This document shows, one piece after another, positions 1 through 7,491 of a DNA stretch of 18,719 bases; positions within the stretch are counted from its first letter, which is position 1; the number at the start of each line of letters is the position of its first letter. Source of the DNA: JBKHBQ01 sp046542305. GTDB lineage: Bacteria > Bacteroidota > Bacteroidia > Bacteroidales > 4484-276. The stretch is taken from assembly GCA_046542305.1 (NCBI GenBank), contig JBKHBQ010000050.1:1-18719 (forward strand), in the 5' to 3' direction. The notes beneath the pieces were generated by a model, which was not told the DNA's origin, did not search any database, and saw only the letters and a program-made list of their open reading frames with translations. Both the position numbers and the translations under genes were made by a program.

Positions 1-1
1 C

Positions 2-1441
2 AGGGATAATTTCGACCTGAAGCATGCCCAGAAAGTGCTCGATCAGGACCACTATGGCCTGGACAAGGTAAAGGAACGCATCATCGAGTATCTGGCTGTA
101 CTCAAGCTGAAGGGCGACATGAAATCGCCGATCATTTGCCTGGCAGGCCCTCCCGGCGTTGGGAAAACTTCTCTTGGAAAATCGGTGGCCCGTGCGCTGG
201 GAAGAAAATACATCCGCATGTCGCTGGGCGGCTTGCGCGACGAGGCCGAAATCCGCGGCCACCGCAAAACATATATTGGCGCCATGCCCGGACGAATCAT
301 CCAAAGCATCAAAAAAGCCAAATCATCCAATCCTGTATTTGTGCTTGATGAGGTAGACAAAGTTATTGGCGCCAATGTAAGCGGCGACCCTTCTGCTGCA
401 CTGCTCGAGGTGCTCGACCCTGAACAGAACACCACCTTCTACGACAATTTCCTCGAAATGCAATACAATCTGTCAAGGGTATTGTTTATTGCCACAGCCA
501 ATACATTAAGCACCATCCATCCCGCACTGCGCGACCGGATGGAGATTATCAACATCAGCGGTTACCTGCTCGAGGAAAAGGTGGAGATCGCCAAAAGGCA
601 CCTGATCCCCAGATTGTTCAGGGAACACGGCATCAAGCATGCACAGCTTTCGTTCAGCAAAAAAATTCTTGAAAACATTATCGAAAATTACACCCGCGAA
701 TCCGGAGTGCGGTTGCTCGAAAAACACATCGCCAAGGTGATCAGGGCCAAAGCCCGTTTTATTGCCGAAGAAGAAGCGTATAATAAAAAGATCAACGAAG
801 CCGATTTGCAAAAAATCCTCGGTGCGCCGCGATTTCAAAAGGATGAAAATTTTACAACCGATGTGGCCGGCGTGGTAACCGGCCTTGCCTGGACACAGGT
901 GGGCGGCGAAATTCTGTTTGTGGAAGCCAGCCTGAGCAAGGGAAAAGGAACAATGACCCTGACTGGCAACCTGGGCGATGTAATGAAAGAATCGGCCACC
1001 ATTGCCTACGAATATCTTAAATCACATGCCGAGCAGGTTGGAATTAACCCGGAGATATTCCAGCGGTACAACGTACACATGCACATCCCCGAAGGAGCCA
1101 CGCCCAAGGACGGCCCCTCTGCGGGAATCACCATGCTCACGGCACTGGCATCGCTGTACTCTCAACGAAAGGTTCGTGCAAAGATCGCCATGACCGGCGA
1201 GATCACCCTTCGCGGAAAAGTACTGCCGGTGGGCGGCATCAAGGAAAAAATCCTTGCAGCCAAACGCTACAAGCTCGACACGATCATCATTTCAAAAGAA
1301 AACGAGAAAGATATCGAAGAGATTGACGAAAAATATATCAAAGGGCTGAAATTTATTTATGTAGACAGCATGAAAGAAGTACTCGATCATGCCCTGCTTG
1401 ATACCAGGGTAAGCAATCCGTTGAAGTTTGACCTAAATTAA
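2..1441 (+). CDS. lon: ATP-dependent protease Lon, C-terminal part (5' end outside the window)
   Basis: Lon is a cytoplasmic AAA+ serine protease that unfolds and degrades damaged or regulatory proteins. The frame is open from base 2, so the N-terminal substrate-binding domain and start codon lie upstream of the window; about 479 residues are visible. They begin inside the linker before the ATPase (DLKHAQKVLDQDHYGLDKVK, a typical Lon stretch). The Walker A motif GPPGVGKTS is encoded near base 146 and the Walker B region VFVLDEVDK near 340. The C-terminal protease domain has the catalytic Ser in PKDGPSAG (codon 1118-1120) and the partner Lys in GGIKEK (codon 1241-1243), so the enzyme looks intact. 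The stop is followed 6 nt later by a small membrane protein gene, possibly co-transcribed. Family identity is very secure. Confidence 0.97.
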   Translation, partial: RDNFDLKHAQKVLDQDHYGLDKVKERIIEYLAVLKLKGDMKSPIICLAGPPGVGKTSLGKSVARALGRKYIRMSLGGLRDEAEIRGHRKTYIGAMPGRIIQSIKKAKSSNPVFVLDEVDKVIGANVSGDPSAALLEVLDPEQNTTFYDNFLEMQYNLSRVLFIATANTLSTIHPALRDRMEIINISGYLLEEKVEIAKRHLIPRLFREHGIKHAQLSFSKKILENIIENYTRESGVRLLEKHIAKVIRAKARFIAEEEAYNKKINEADLQKILGAPRFQKDENFTTDVAGVVTGLAWTQVGGEILFVEASLSKGKGTMTLTGNLGDVMKESATIAYEYLKSHAEQVGINPEIFQRYNVHMHIPEGATPKDGPSAGITMLTALASLYSQRKVRAKIAMTGEITLRGKVLPVGGIKEKILAAKRYKLDTIIISKENEKDIEEIDEKYIKGLKFIYVDSMKEVLDHALLDTRVSNPLKFDLN

Positions 1442-1447
1442 TACGCT

Positions 1448-1831
1448 ATGGAAACGTACAGAAGATACCGCTGGGCGGGACGATTAACCGGTTTTCTGGG
1501 CATCGTATTCTTTGTTTCGTATTTTGTTGGCGAAGGAATTGAGCTGTTCAAAAGCAGCGGTGCCAGCCACGACATCCTGTTTGTACTCACCTTGTTCTCG
1601 TTGTCACTGGTAGCATACATCGCCGGCTGGTTTGTTGAGATCATCGGCGGCAGCCTGATGGGGCTCACCGGTCTCGTCTTGCCGTTTTACCTTATGTTTT
1701 CACCGGTTTACCAGGGCCCTGAAACGATATTATTCTTTTCACTGCCGTTTCTGATTCCCGGCATTTTGTACATCATTGCATGGCGAATCAAGGTACTTCG
1801 CAAGATCAGGGCACAAATGCGGGGCGAATGA
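1448..1831 (+). CDS. small four-helix integral membrane protein, function unknown
   Basis: I do not recognise a named family. The 127-residue product is strongly hydrophobic, with four likely membrane helices at about residues 10-32, 42-64, 66-86 and 91-113, and a basic tail (WRIKVLRKIRAQMR) that should lie in the cytoplasm. There is no signal peptide or catalytic motif. It starts 6 nt after the lon stop and its TGA overlaps the ATG of the VanZ-like gene (ATGA), so the two small membrane genes are probably translationally coupled. No Shine-Dalgarno sequence is visible, which is usual for this phylum. The tight spacing and absence of an antisense competitor make it a real gene, but its function cannot be inferred. 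Confidence 0.8.
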   Translation: METYRRYRWAGRLTGFLGIVFFVSYFVGEGIELFKSSGASHDILFVLTLFSLSLVAYIAGWFVEIIGGSLMGLTGLVLPFYLMFSPVYQGPETILFFSLPFLIPGILYIIAWRIKVLRKIRAQMRGE

Positions 1832-2283
1832 AATCCGCGCGATGGCTCTACAGGAAAAAAACCTACCGACTGGCTACCATAGTGGCAGGTGTGCTGATTT
1901 TTGCGGTATCATCCATTCCCAACCTGCCGCAGCCCGAAGTTCAGACAGAAATAACCCGGTACAGGCTGGATTACTTTTTTCATTTCCTGATATTTTTCAT
2001 ACCCGGATTTACAGCCGCAATCTGGCTTACCGAACGTAACGGCAAGATGGCAAGCAAAAAAATGCTGATCCTGCTGTTTGTCGGGATATTGTTTGGCCTG
2101 GTCGATGAAGTTCACCAACTGTTCATTCCCGGCAGGCGTTTCAATCCGTTTGATTTTTTGTATAATGCGGCGGGTTTTTCGGCCGGAGTTCTTCTAACCT
2201 ATCACTGGGTTGTCCGTCATCTGGTGATCAGAAAGAATTATTTTCCGTTGCTGCGGAAAAAGCTCTTCGATCAATCAGTCTGA
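1828..2283 (+). CDS. VanZ-like family membrane protein
   Basis: The 151-residue membrane protein carries the VanZ-like pattern: a first helix ending in SSIPN (about 15-32), a DYFFHFLIFF segment (48-57) corresponding to the D-K-x-x-H helix of the family, and the hallmark DEVHQLFIPGRRFNPFDFLY (93-112). VanZ itself lowers teicoplanin susceptibility in enterococci, but most family members are unrelated to resistance and have no known function; I infer no resistance role here. The start at 1828 is preferred because its ATG overlaps the upstream stop (ATGA), giving translational coupling; an in-frame ATG 48 nt upstream would only add a hydrophilic stretch overlapping the previous gene. The basic C-terminal tail is probably cytoplasmic. 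Confidence 0.85.
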   Translation: MKSARWLYRKKTYRLATIVAGVLIFAVSSIPNLPQPEVQTEITRYRLDYFFHFLIFFIPGFTAAIWLTERNGKMASKKMLILLFVGILFGLVDEVHQLFIPGRRFNPFDFLYNAAGFSAGVLLTYHWVVRHLVIRKNYFPLLRKKLFDQSV

Positions 2284-2347
2284 AAGGAATCCACGCTCAA
2301 TCAGCCACCTTTTCTTTTAACTCACCTGAACCAGGGAAGCGGCAAAA

Positions 2348-2881
2348 TTACCTGGATTTTTCACCGGTAAAGAAATCCGATTTGTACCTGAACAGCACGT
2401 TGAAAGTGGTAAGGCTACCGTAGATCCGCGTAATGTACTGCTGCAGGTTCACTTTTTCTTCATCATTCAGATTGCTGCTGTTGATGCGCTGTTCCATCAC
2501 GCGCAGGCGGTCGCGCACCATCACGATCTTATGAAAAAAAGCATCGATGGGGATTTCCTTCGACGACAGATCGCTGCGGCCGGGCTCGAGGATCAGCCGC
2601 CCACCGGCCCAGCGTTCGCCCAGTTCCACGGTTTCCTGAATGTCAGAGAATTTTCTCAGCACCCTGATCAACATGGTTTCAACCTGCTCAAGGCTCACCA
2701 GATCGCGATCGGGTTCCATAACATCAATCATCTCCAGCCCTTCGTAGCTGCGCTTGATCCGGCGCCAGCCATGTTCGATAAACACGATATCGAAAGCCTC
2801 AGAAGAAGCCTGTATTATCACGCCCTTACCGAATTCGGGATGACTGACCCTTGTACCGATTCCAATTTCCTGTTCTTCCAT
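2348..2881 (-). CDS. conserved protein with N-terminal Tudor/UvrD-tail-like domain
   Basis: The 177-residue soluble protein has no signal peptide. Residues 9-52 (GTRVSHPEFGKGVII... followed by a short strand-rich stretch) resemble the small Tudor/SH3-like barrel at the C-terminus of UvrD/PcrA helicases, where the 'G-x-V-x-H-x-x-F-G-x-G' pattern is characteristic; in those proteins it contacts RNA polymerase. The rest (60-177) is charged and probably helical, with no motif I can name. The gene is monocistronic, convergent with the VanZ-like gene and divergent from the lipoprotein gene at 3020. A nucleic-acid or RNA-polymerase contact is a possibility suggested only by the barrel. The reading frame and start are sound. 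Confidence 0.75.
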   Translation of the reverse strand: MEEQEIGIGTRVSHPEFGKGVIIQASSEAFDIVFIEHGWRRIKRSYEGLEMIDVMEPDRDLVSLEQVETMLIRVLRKFSDIQETVELGERWAGGRLILEPGRSDLSSKEIPIDAFFHKIVMVRDRLRVMEQRINSSNLNDEEKVNLQQYITRIYGSLTTFNVLFRYKSDFFTGEKSR

Positions 2882-2932
2882 AAATATCCTGTTTGTTGAT
2901 TATTCTTTTATTCTTCAATAAAAACATTTTGT

Positions 2933-2950
2933 TGCATAACGTTTTATGCA
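2933..2950. promoter_or_regulatory. perfect 7-bp inverted repeat, candidate operator
   Basis: TGCATAA and TTATGCA (2933-2939 and 2944-2950) form a perfect dyad with a 4-nt spacer. It lies in the divergent intergenic region, ending 9 nt before the -7 element of the lipoprotein gene and 52 nt upstream of the minus-strand start. That position suits a dimeric DNA-binding repressor or activator. No regulator gene is adjacent, so the assignment is inference. Confidence 0.4.
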
Positions 2951-2959
2951 GGAAAATTT

Positions 2960-2967
2960 TATTTTTG
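2960..2967 (+). promoter_or_regulatory. -7 promoter element of the OB-fold lipoprotein gene
   Basis: TATTTTTG matches the Bacteroidota -7 consensus TAnnTTTG exactly and lies 52 nt before the ATG at 3020. A TTTG occurs at 2928-2931, but its spacing is longer than the usual 19-21 nt, so the -33 box is weak or replaced by an activator at the adjacent palindrome. Confidence 0.5.
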
Positions 2968-3009
2968 CCATCACAATCTGATCAAAAAAAAGTACAAATT
3001 TAAATTACT

Positions 3010-3015
3010 GGGAGG
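3010..3015 (+). promoter_or_regulatory. strong Shine-Dalgarno sequence (GGGAGG)
   Basis: GGGAGG stands 4 nt before the ATG at 3020. It decides the start of the lipoprotein gene and is unusual here: most other starts in the window are preceded by AT-rich sequence without a purine-rich anti-16S match. Confidence 0.6.
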
Positions 3016-3019
3016 TAAA

Positions 3020-3586
3020 ATGATTAAAAAAGTTTTTTTGTTCGCTTTGATAGCTGCAATTTTTGCTTCATGCAATAATGCAGGTGAACAGGCTCAGGAC
3101 ACGCAACAAACACCGGCCGAAGAAGTGGCTATGATCACCGTTGATGATTTTCTTGCTGCCCCCGACAGCTACGTGGGCAAGGAAGTTAATATTGATGGAA
3201 CCATTGTACATGTGTGCAAGCACGGCGGAAAACGCATGTTCATCATCGGTGAAGATCCAGATGAAAGGCTTCAGGTAAAGGCTGGTGATGACATCCCCAG
3301 CTTTGCAGTTGAACTGGAAGGCAGCGATGTACTGATTGCCGGAAAGGTGGATGAACTGCGCATCGACGAACCCTATCTTACAGAATGGGAAAACGAACTG
3401 AAAGCCAACAACCCCGAGTCGGAATTAAAAATCCACGAAGGCGAAGATGGTCACGAGCATGATGAAGGCGATCCCGAAGCAGAGATGCAACAAATTGCCG
3501 ATTACCGCGCTCAACTGGCCGAAACCGGCAAAGATCACCTTTCCTTCTATTCGATCATTGCAAAAAAATACGAAGAGAAAAAGTAA
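3020..3586 (+). CDS. OB-fold-like lipoprotein with CKHGGK motif and His/Asp/Glu-rich segment
   Basis: The 188-residue product starts with a lipoprotein signal (hydrophobic 5-15, lipobox FASC, Cys18), so it is probably lipid-anchored in the envelope. Residues 37-115 look like a small OB-fold of the tRNA_anti-like kind: a strand with TVDDFLAAPDSYVGKEV, then DGTIVHVCKHGGKRMFIIGE. The CKHGGK motif (66-71) and the acidic His-rich segment HEGEDGHEHDEGDPE (139-153) offer possible metal ligands. The gene has its own -7 element, a strong ribosome binding site and a terminator, so it is transcribed alone, yet the next gene is a PepSY-type membrane protein whose promoter copies the same -7 sequence. A role in metal or redox handling with that neighbour is inference. 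OB-fold assignment is moderately sure; the lipoprotein call is firm. Confidence 0.8.
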   Translation: MIKKVFLFALIAAIFASCNNAGEQAQDTQQTPAEEVAMITVDDFLAAPDSYVGKEVNIDGTIVHVCKHGGKRMFIIGEDPDERLQVKAGDDIPSFAVELEGSDVLIAGKVDELRIDEPYLTEWENELKANNPESELKIHEGEDGHEHDEGDPEAEMQQIADYRAQLAETGKDHLSFYSIIAKKYEEKK

Positions 3587-3605
3587 GAGCAGTATTATGA
3601 AGTAG

Positions 3606-3635
3606 AAAAGCCGGAAAAGTGTTCCGGCTTTTTTT
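3606..3635 (+). terminator. rho-independent terminator after the OB-fold lipoprotein gene
   Basis: An 11-bp perfect stem (AAAAGCCGGAA, 3606-3616, with TTCCGGCTTTT, 3622-3632) encloses the 5-nt loop AAGTG and runs into a T tract. It begins 19 nt after the stop codon. This is the clearest terminator in the window. Confidence 0.9.
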
Positions 3636-3642
3636 ATTTTTG
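3635..3642 (+). promoter_or_regulatory. -7 promoter element of the PepSY-type membrane protein gene
   Basis: TATTTTTG, followed by CC, repeats the -7 element found before the preceding gene. It starts inside the T tract of the terminator and lies 25 nt before the ATG at 3668, leaving a very short leader. No -33 TTTG is seen at the expected spacing. Confidence 0.5.
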
Positions 3643-3667
3643 CCGCCTTCATTTTAAACAAACAGGT

Positions 3668-4225
3668 ATGGCCAAAATCAAGTGGAGAAAATGGAATCGG
3701 GCGATTCATCGCGATCTTGGATATTTTTTCTTTGCCATGAGCATTATTTACGGCATTTCAGGTATCGCCATCAATCATATCGACGACTGGAATCCCAATT
3801 ACGTCATCACACATAAAACCATCGAAGTGGGGCATCCGCTCGATCCGGCCATGGATAAGGATGAGGTAGTTGCACTGCTCGACCGGTACGGTGAAGGCGA
3901 AAATTACAAAAAGCATTTCATGGTGAACACCGAAACATTGAAGGTATTCATTGACGGGGGCAGCGCCCTGATCGATGTGAATACCGGATACGGGCAGGTC
4001 GAAAAAATCAGCCGCCGCCCGGTACTGCACGCGATGAATTATCTCCACTATAATCCCAAAAAATGGTGGACCCTGTTTTCAGATGCTTACGCCATCGGCC
4101 TGGTTATTCTTGCCGTGACCGGCTTGTTTATTATTCGCGGAAAAAACGGCATCACCCGCCGCGGGGCATGGATTACAGCCGCCGGCATCATCATCCCCGT
4201 CATATTCCTTCTTTTATATCATTAA
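3668..4225 (+). CDS. PepSY-associated TM helix family membrane protein
   Basis: The 185-residue protein has the layout of small PepSY-type membrane proteins: a first helix introduced by WNRAIHRDLGYFFFAMSIIY (residues 9-28), an extracytoplasmic segment of about 100 residues, a second helix after LHYNPKKWWTLFSDAYAIGL (126-145), then a third helix at about 165-183. Relatives sit beside siderophore, heme or reductase genes and are thought to assist electron transfer or metal uptake; histidines next to the helices (14, 37, 121, 127) could bind heme, but this is not shown. It follows the OB-fold lipoprotein, from which it is separated by a terminator and a new promoter. The family call is good; the function is uncertain. 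Confidence 0.8.
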   Translation: MAKIKWRKWNRAIHRDLGYFFFAMSIIYGISGIAINHIDDWNPNYVITHKTIEVGHPLDPAMDKDEVVALLDRYGEGENYKKHFMVNTETLKVFIDGGSALIDVNTGYGQVEKISRRPVLHAMNYLHYNPKKWWTLFSDAYAIGLVILAVTGLFIIRGKNGITRRGAWITAAGIIIPVIFLLLYH

Positions 4226-4301
4226 AGCTTCGATATCTTATTTTTTTGTTAAAGTCCTTGTTTGCTGAATTATAATTTCGGTGAACTGAGATTTTTTTTA
4301 C

Positions 4302-4309
4302 TACTTTAG
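4302..4309 (+). promoter_or_regulatory. weak -7 promoter candidate for the muramidase operon
   Basis: TACTTTAG differs from TAnnTTTG at one position and lies 41 nt before the ATG at 4351. No -33 element is visible at the right distance. The 125-nt gap from 4226 to 4350 holds no clear terminator. Confidence 0.25.
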
Positions 4310-4350
4310 CCTTCAATATTGCCTTCATTCGGGATAAATGTCTTACGCCG

Positions 4351-5025
4351 ATGAAAAGATTTTTTATCATTCTCATCGTTGCCCTGACAACTGTGGCTGT
4401 TTTGCTGCTGCTTTACAATCCTGACCTGCTTGAAAAGGTCTGGCTTTGGATTGTGGGACTGATCGGTACCATTGCGGCTTTTCTTGAAACTGCTAATAAG
4501 AGCATTTCGAAAACGGTAAAACAGGTTTTTAACAAAGATAAAAATAGCAAAAAAGAGCCCCCCGCCTACCCGCTGCCGGATGCCGAAAGCCTTTACCTGC
4601 TGAGGCTTCATGAATCGTCGGGTATAATCCTTGGGAATCTTTTTTATAAAGGCAGCTTTTTTTCATTCGGGCTGGAATCGCAGGCAGGTCACATAACCGA
4701 AGGCACCTACCGGCTCGTGATTGCACAGAACCGCGAAGCAGGCGAAATATACCAGCGTGCTTTTCACTGGTTCAAAGGGCACATTGGCATACAAAACGGA
4801 AATGAGGCCCAGGCACCGCTGATCCACATCGGCGGCCTGCGCACCGAACCACCGGGAAGCATCCTGCTTACCACCGAGCTAAACCCGGAAACAGCGCTCA
4901 AAGATCCGGACATGGCAAACACCTACCGCAGGCTCTACCTGGAACTTACGCATAAAATTAAGCAGGGCATCCCGGTGCAACTCGTGGTGAAAAACAAAAA
5001 CTGGTTTACCGACAAATTCAATTAA
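4351..5025 (+). CDS. membrane protein with DUF5675-like C-terminal domain
   Basis: The 224-residue protein has two N-terminal hydrophobic helices (about 3-22 and 28-46) and a short charged linker (51-78). The C-terminal 80-214 reads like a divergent DUF5675 domain: an F-x-F-x-LE strand (FFSFGLE), I-x-EGTYRL (115-121), a central I-x-I-x-x-G strand (HIGIQNG), LIHIGG (157-162) and PPGSILL (167-173). This parallels the better-preserved copy at the end of the next protein (CIPAGKYEV, IHSGNYYTDTRGCILVG). DUF5675 domains are found in phage-type cell wall enzymes and their neighbours, and their function is unknown. The T-R-G-C-I-L core is altered here (the Cys is replaced), so the domain may be structural. 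It is the first gene of a four-gene operon, 11 nt before the muramidase gene. The domain assignment is by eye and moderate. Confidence 0.7.
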   Translation: MKRFFIILIVALTTVAVLLLLYNPDLLEKVWLWIVGLIGTIAAFLETANKSISKTVKQVFNKDKNSKKEPPAYPLPDAESLYLLRLHESSGIILGNLFYKGSFFSFGLESQAGHITEGTYRLVIAQNREAGEIYQRAFHWFKGHIGIQNGNEAQAPLIHIGGLRTEPPGSILLTTELNPETALKDPDMANTYRRLYLELTHKIKQGIPVQLVVKNKNWFTDKFN

Positions 5026-5036
5026 TACCATATATC

Positions 5037-6896
5037 ATGGATGAAACGATCCAAAAGTTAAACAGAAGAAAAAACAAGCTCAACCGGCTGTTTGTCGGTT
5101 CCATTGTTTTTATCGAGCTGATGCTGCTGTTGATCATCGCCTATAGCATATTTCGCACCTTTACCGACGAGATCTCCATTTTCAGTGTAATTGCGCTTTC
5201 GCTGATGCTGCTGTGGATCGGTCTGATCATCGGTTTTCTGGCATGGGCTACCTATTTCTATAACATAAACCTTGGCCTGACCAACGAAAGCTGGAAAGAA
5301 ATCAAAAGAAGGCAGCAACGCGCCGAAGACCTCAAAGCGGCAGGTGAAGATCCGGGAAAAGTACCTGAAATTCCCGAAGATAATCCCTACAGCACACAAA
5401 GCCTGGGCCTGCCCCCGGGTACAGTAAGGGCTACCCTCACGCTCACCCTGATGGTCGGCGCCATCTCGCTGTTTATTTATTCGATGGGGAACTCACAGAT
5501 CGATGAAGGCGACAGCTTTATTTACGACAACTTCGAATTTTTCAAGACCGCCTTTCTGATGATGATTGCCTTCTACTTTGGCAGCCGATCGCTTGAAGTG
5601 CTGCAAAGGAAATCAGGGATTATTACCAAACGCTTCGGGAAGGTGGAAGGCAGTTCATCCATACCCGGAGGCACCTCTTCATCCGCAGCAGATGAAATGT
5701 CCTTGGCTCCGGATTTACCCGATTTTCCTGGCGGACCTTCCAAACCCGGTGAAAAGAAAGGCCCGGACCTGGGAAAGCTTAAAACCGGGCTGGCCACCCG
5801 CCCGCTGACCGGCACCGAAAGCGACGACACATCCGAACCTGTAAAACGGGACTACACCACCAAAACCCTTAGCCGGGAACAAATAAAAGAACTGGCGCAA
5901 ACCTACAGCATCGAAGCTGCCGCAATGATGGCCGTTACGGAAGTTGAGTCGGGCAAAAGCGGCTTTTTATCCGACGGCCGCCCGCGCATTCTGTTCGAAG
6001 GTCATAAATTCTGGAAGCACATCAGGGACAAATACGAAAGCGGAAAACTGGATTTCGGCCCCGAAAAATTCGCTGCCGAAAATCCTGATATTCTGTATCC
6101 TTCCTGGACCAAAAAATTTTATGCCGGAGGTAGCGGCGAATATACAAGGCTGGAAAAAGCCATTCTCATCAACCGCGATTCCGCGCTGATGTCGGCCTCA
6201 TGGGGAAAGTTCCAGATCCTGGGCGAAAACTACAAACTTGCCGGCTTCGACACGGTGGAAGCTTTTGTGGAGGCCCATAAGCAAACGGAAAAAGAACACC
6301 TGGAGGCTTTTATGTCGTTTATCAGAAATGTAAAATTCGACGGCCATTCGCTTGAGCATTACCTGAAGGAAAAAAACTGGCAGAAGTTCGCCCGCGGCTA
6401 CAATGGACCGGCATATGCCGAAAACCGGTACGATGTGAAGCTGGAAGAAAGCTATGCAAAATATGCATCTGATTTTAACCAGAAGATTTCAGCTACTCTA
6501 AACCGCACAGGTTCCTCCGAAGTACAGACGCTCGGTGAAATGATCCTGAAGGACGGAGACCGCGAAATTTTCAGTTGCAAAACCCTGGAACTGCCCTGGC
6601 GCGACAACAACATCAACATCAGTTGCATTCCGGCAGGAAAATATGAAGTAGTGAAAAGGTTCAGCGAAAAATATAAAAAACACTTCCACCTGCTGAATGT
6701 GCCCGGAAGGTCGATGATCCTGATCCATTCCGGAAATTACTACACCGACACCAGGGGATGTATTCTTGTTGGCGAAGCCCACACCGACATCAATTCCGAC
6801 GGCTACCGCGATGTGACTTCAAGCCGCATCACCATGGCCAAACTCACCCAGTTGCTGCCCGAACGTTTTGAAATAACCGTAAACGACCATGCGTAA
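5037..6896 (+). CDS. membrane-anchored N-acetylmuramidase with DUF5675 tail
   Basis: The 619-residue fusion protein contains, in order: helices at about 18-40 and 49-75; the motif GLPPGTVRA (124-132), which leads straight into a third helix (132-150); a fourth helix (167-183); a Ser/Gly/Pro-rich linker (205-275); a phage-type N-acetylmuramidase domain (about 278-478); and DUF5675 (497-616). The muramidase region shows VTEVESGKSGF with Glu304 as likely catalytic acid, RPRILFEGHKFW (315-326), SASWGKFQILGENY (386-399) and FARGYNGPAY (451-460), all matching the family pattern. DUF5675 shows IPAGKYEV and IHSGNYYTDTRGCILVG. Such enzymes cut the MurNAc-GlcNAc bond and are normally soluble phage lysins of about 200-300 residues; tethering to four helices is unusual. 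The orientation of the hydrolase relative to the membrane cannot be read from sequence. The gene overlaps the next by 8 nt. Confidence 0.9.
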   Translation: MDETIQKLNRRKNKLNRLFVGSIVFIELMLLLIIAYSIFRTFTDEISIFSVIALSLMLLWIGLIIGFLAWATYFYNINLGLTNESWKEIKRRQQRAEDLKAAGEDPGKVPEIPEDNPYSTQSLGLPPGTVRATLTLTLMVGAISLFIYSMGNSQIDEGDSFIYDNFEFFKTAFLMMIAFYFGSRSLEVLQRKSGIITKRFGKVEGSSSIPGGTSSSAADEMSLAPDLPDFPGGPSKPGEKKGPDLGKLKTGLATRPLTGTESDDTSEPVKRDYTTKTLSREQIKELAQTYSIEAAAMMAVTEVESGKSGFLSDGRPRILFEGHKFWKHIRDKYESGKLDFGPEKFAAENPDILYPSWTKKFYAGGSGEYTRLEKAILINRDSALMSASWGKFQILGENYKLAGFDTVEAFVEAHKQTEKEHLEAFMSFIRNVKFDGHSLEHYLKEKNWQKFARGYNGPAYAENRYDVKLEESYAKYASDFNQKISATLNRTGSSEVQTLGEMILKDGDREIFSCKTLELPWRDNNINISCIPAGKYEVVKRFSEKYKKHFHLLNVPGRSMILIHSGNYYTDTRGCILVGEAHTDINSDGYRDVTSSRITMAKLTQLLPERFEITVNDHA

Positions 6897-7491
6897 CCTT
6901 GGCCTCGTCATATTGCTGATACTTATCCTGGCCTCGTGCCGCGAAAACCGGCGGGCGATGGTGGTGAGCAAGATCAGGCAGGCTTCGCTGCTGGCTACCA
7001 CCGAATTTACCATCGACAAAACCGTTTTTGCCACACGCGAAAAAAAACTGCTCGGGTTGATCAAAATCAATCAGGCCGATTTTCTGGCCTACACCACTGC
7101 CATCGTAAAAACCGGCATCGATCTGGATAAATTGCAGGCCGACGACATCGTGATCGAAGGAAAACGCATCAGCCTCAAACTTCCTCATGTGGAAGTTATC
7201 AACTTTTCATACCCTGTGGAAAAATACCGTATCGACAAAGAAGTTACCAACCAGGCTTTTCTGAATAAATTCAGCATCGAGGATTACGACCGGTTTTTCC
7301 AGCAGGCCGAGATCGACATTCGCAACAACCTGAAATACCTGGGCATCATCAAAACCACCGAAGAAAAAACACGTGCCATGCTCGAAATCCTGCTTCGCAA
7401 CCTTGATTACAAGGAAATCTATATCACTTTTGATGAAGGTCCGCTGATCCGTGAAATCAACACCGAACCCGAAAACCAGGAAGCATCATGA
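6889..7491 (+). CDS. DUF4230 lipoprotein
   Basis: The 200-residue product begins with a lipoprotein signal (GLVILLILILASC, Cys17). The remainder matches DUF4230 by pattern: a strand region LLATTEFTIDKTVF (34-47), then AIVKTGIDLDKLQADDIVIEG (about 71-91), ISLKLPHVEVINF (93-105), and a long helix that is rich in Gln, Asn and Arg. DUF4230 proteins are common in Bacteroidota and Firmicutes, with unknown function. The ATG overlaps the end of the muramidase gene by 8 nt, and the TGA overlaps the next ATG (ATGA), so co-translation is likely. The next protein carries a second, larger DUF4230 domain, which suggests that the two may pair. The family call is quite sure. Confidence 0.85.
   Translation: MRNLGLVILLILILASCRENRRAMVVSKIRQASLLATTEFTIDKTVFATREKKLLGLIKINQADFLAYTTAIVKTGIDLDKLQADDIVIEGKRISLKLPHVEVINFSYPVEKYRIDKEVTNQAFLNKFSIEDYDRFFQQAEIDIRNNLKYLGIIKTTEEKTRAMLEILLRNLDYKEIYITFDEGPLIREINTEPENQEAS

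Noticed and set aside
1828..2283. Teicoplanin resistance function of the VanZ-like protein
   Set aside because: No vanH/A/X/Y/S/R genes are near, and VanZ-like proteins are widespread with unrelated roles.
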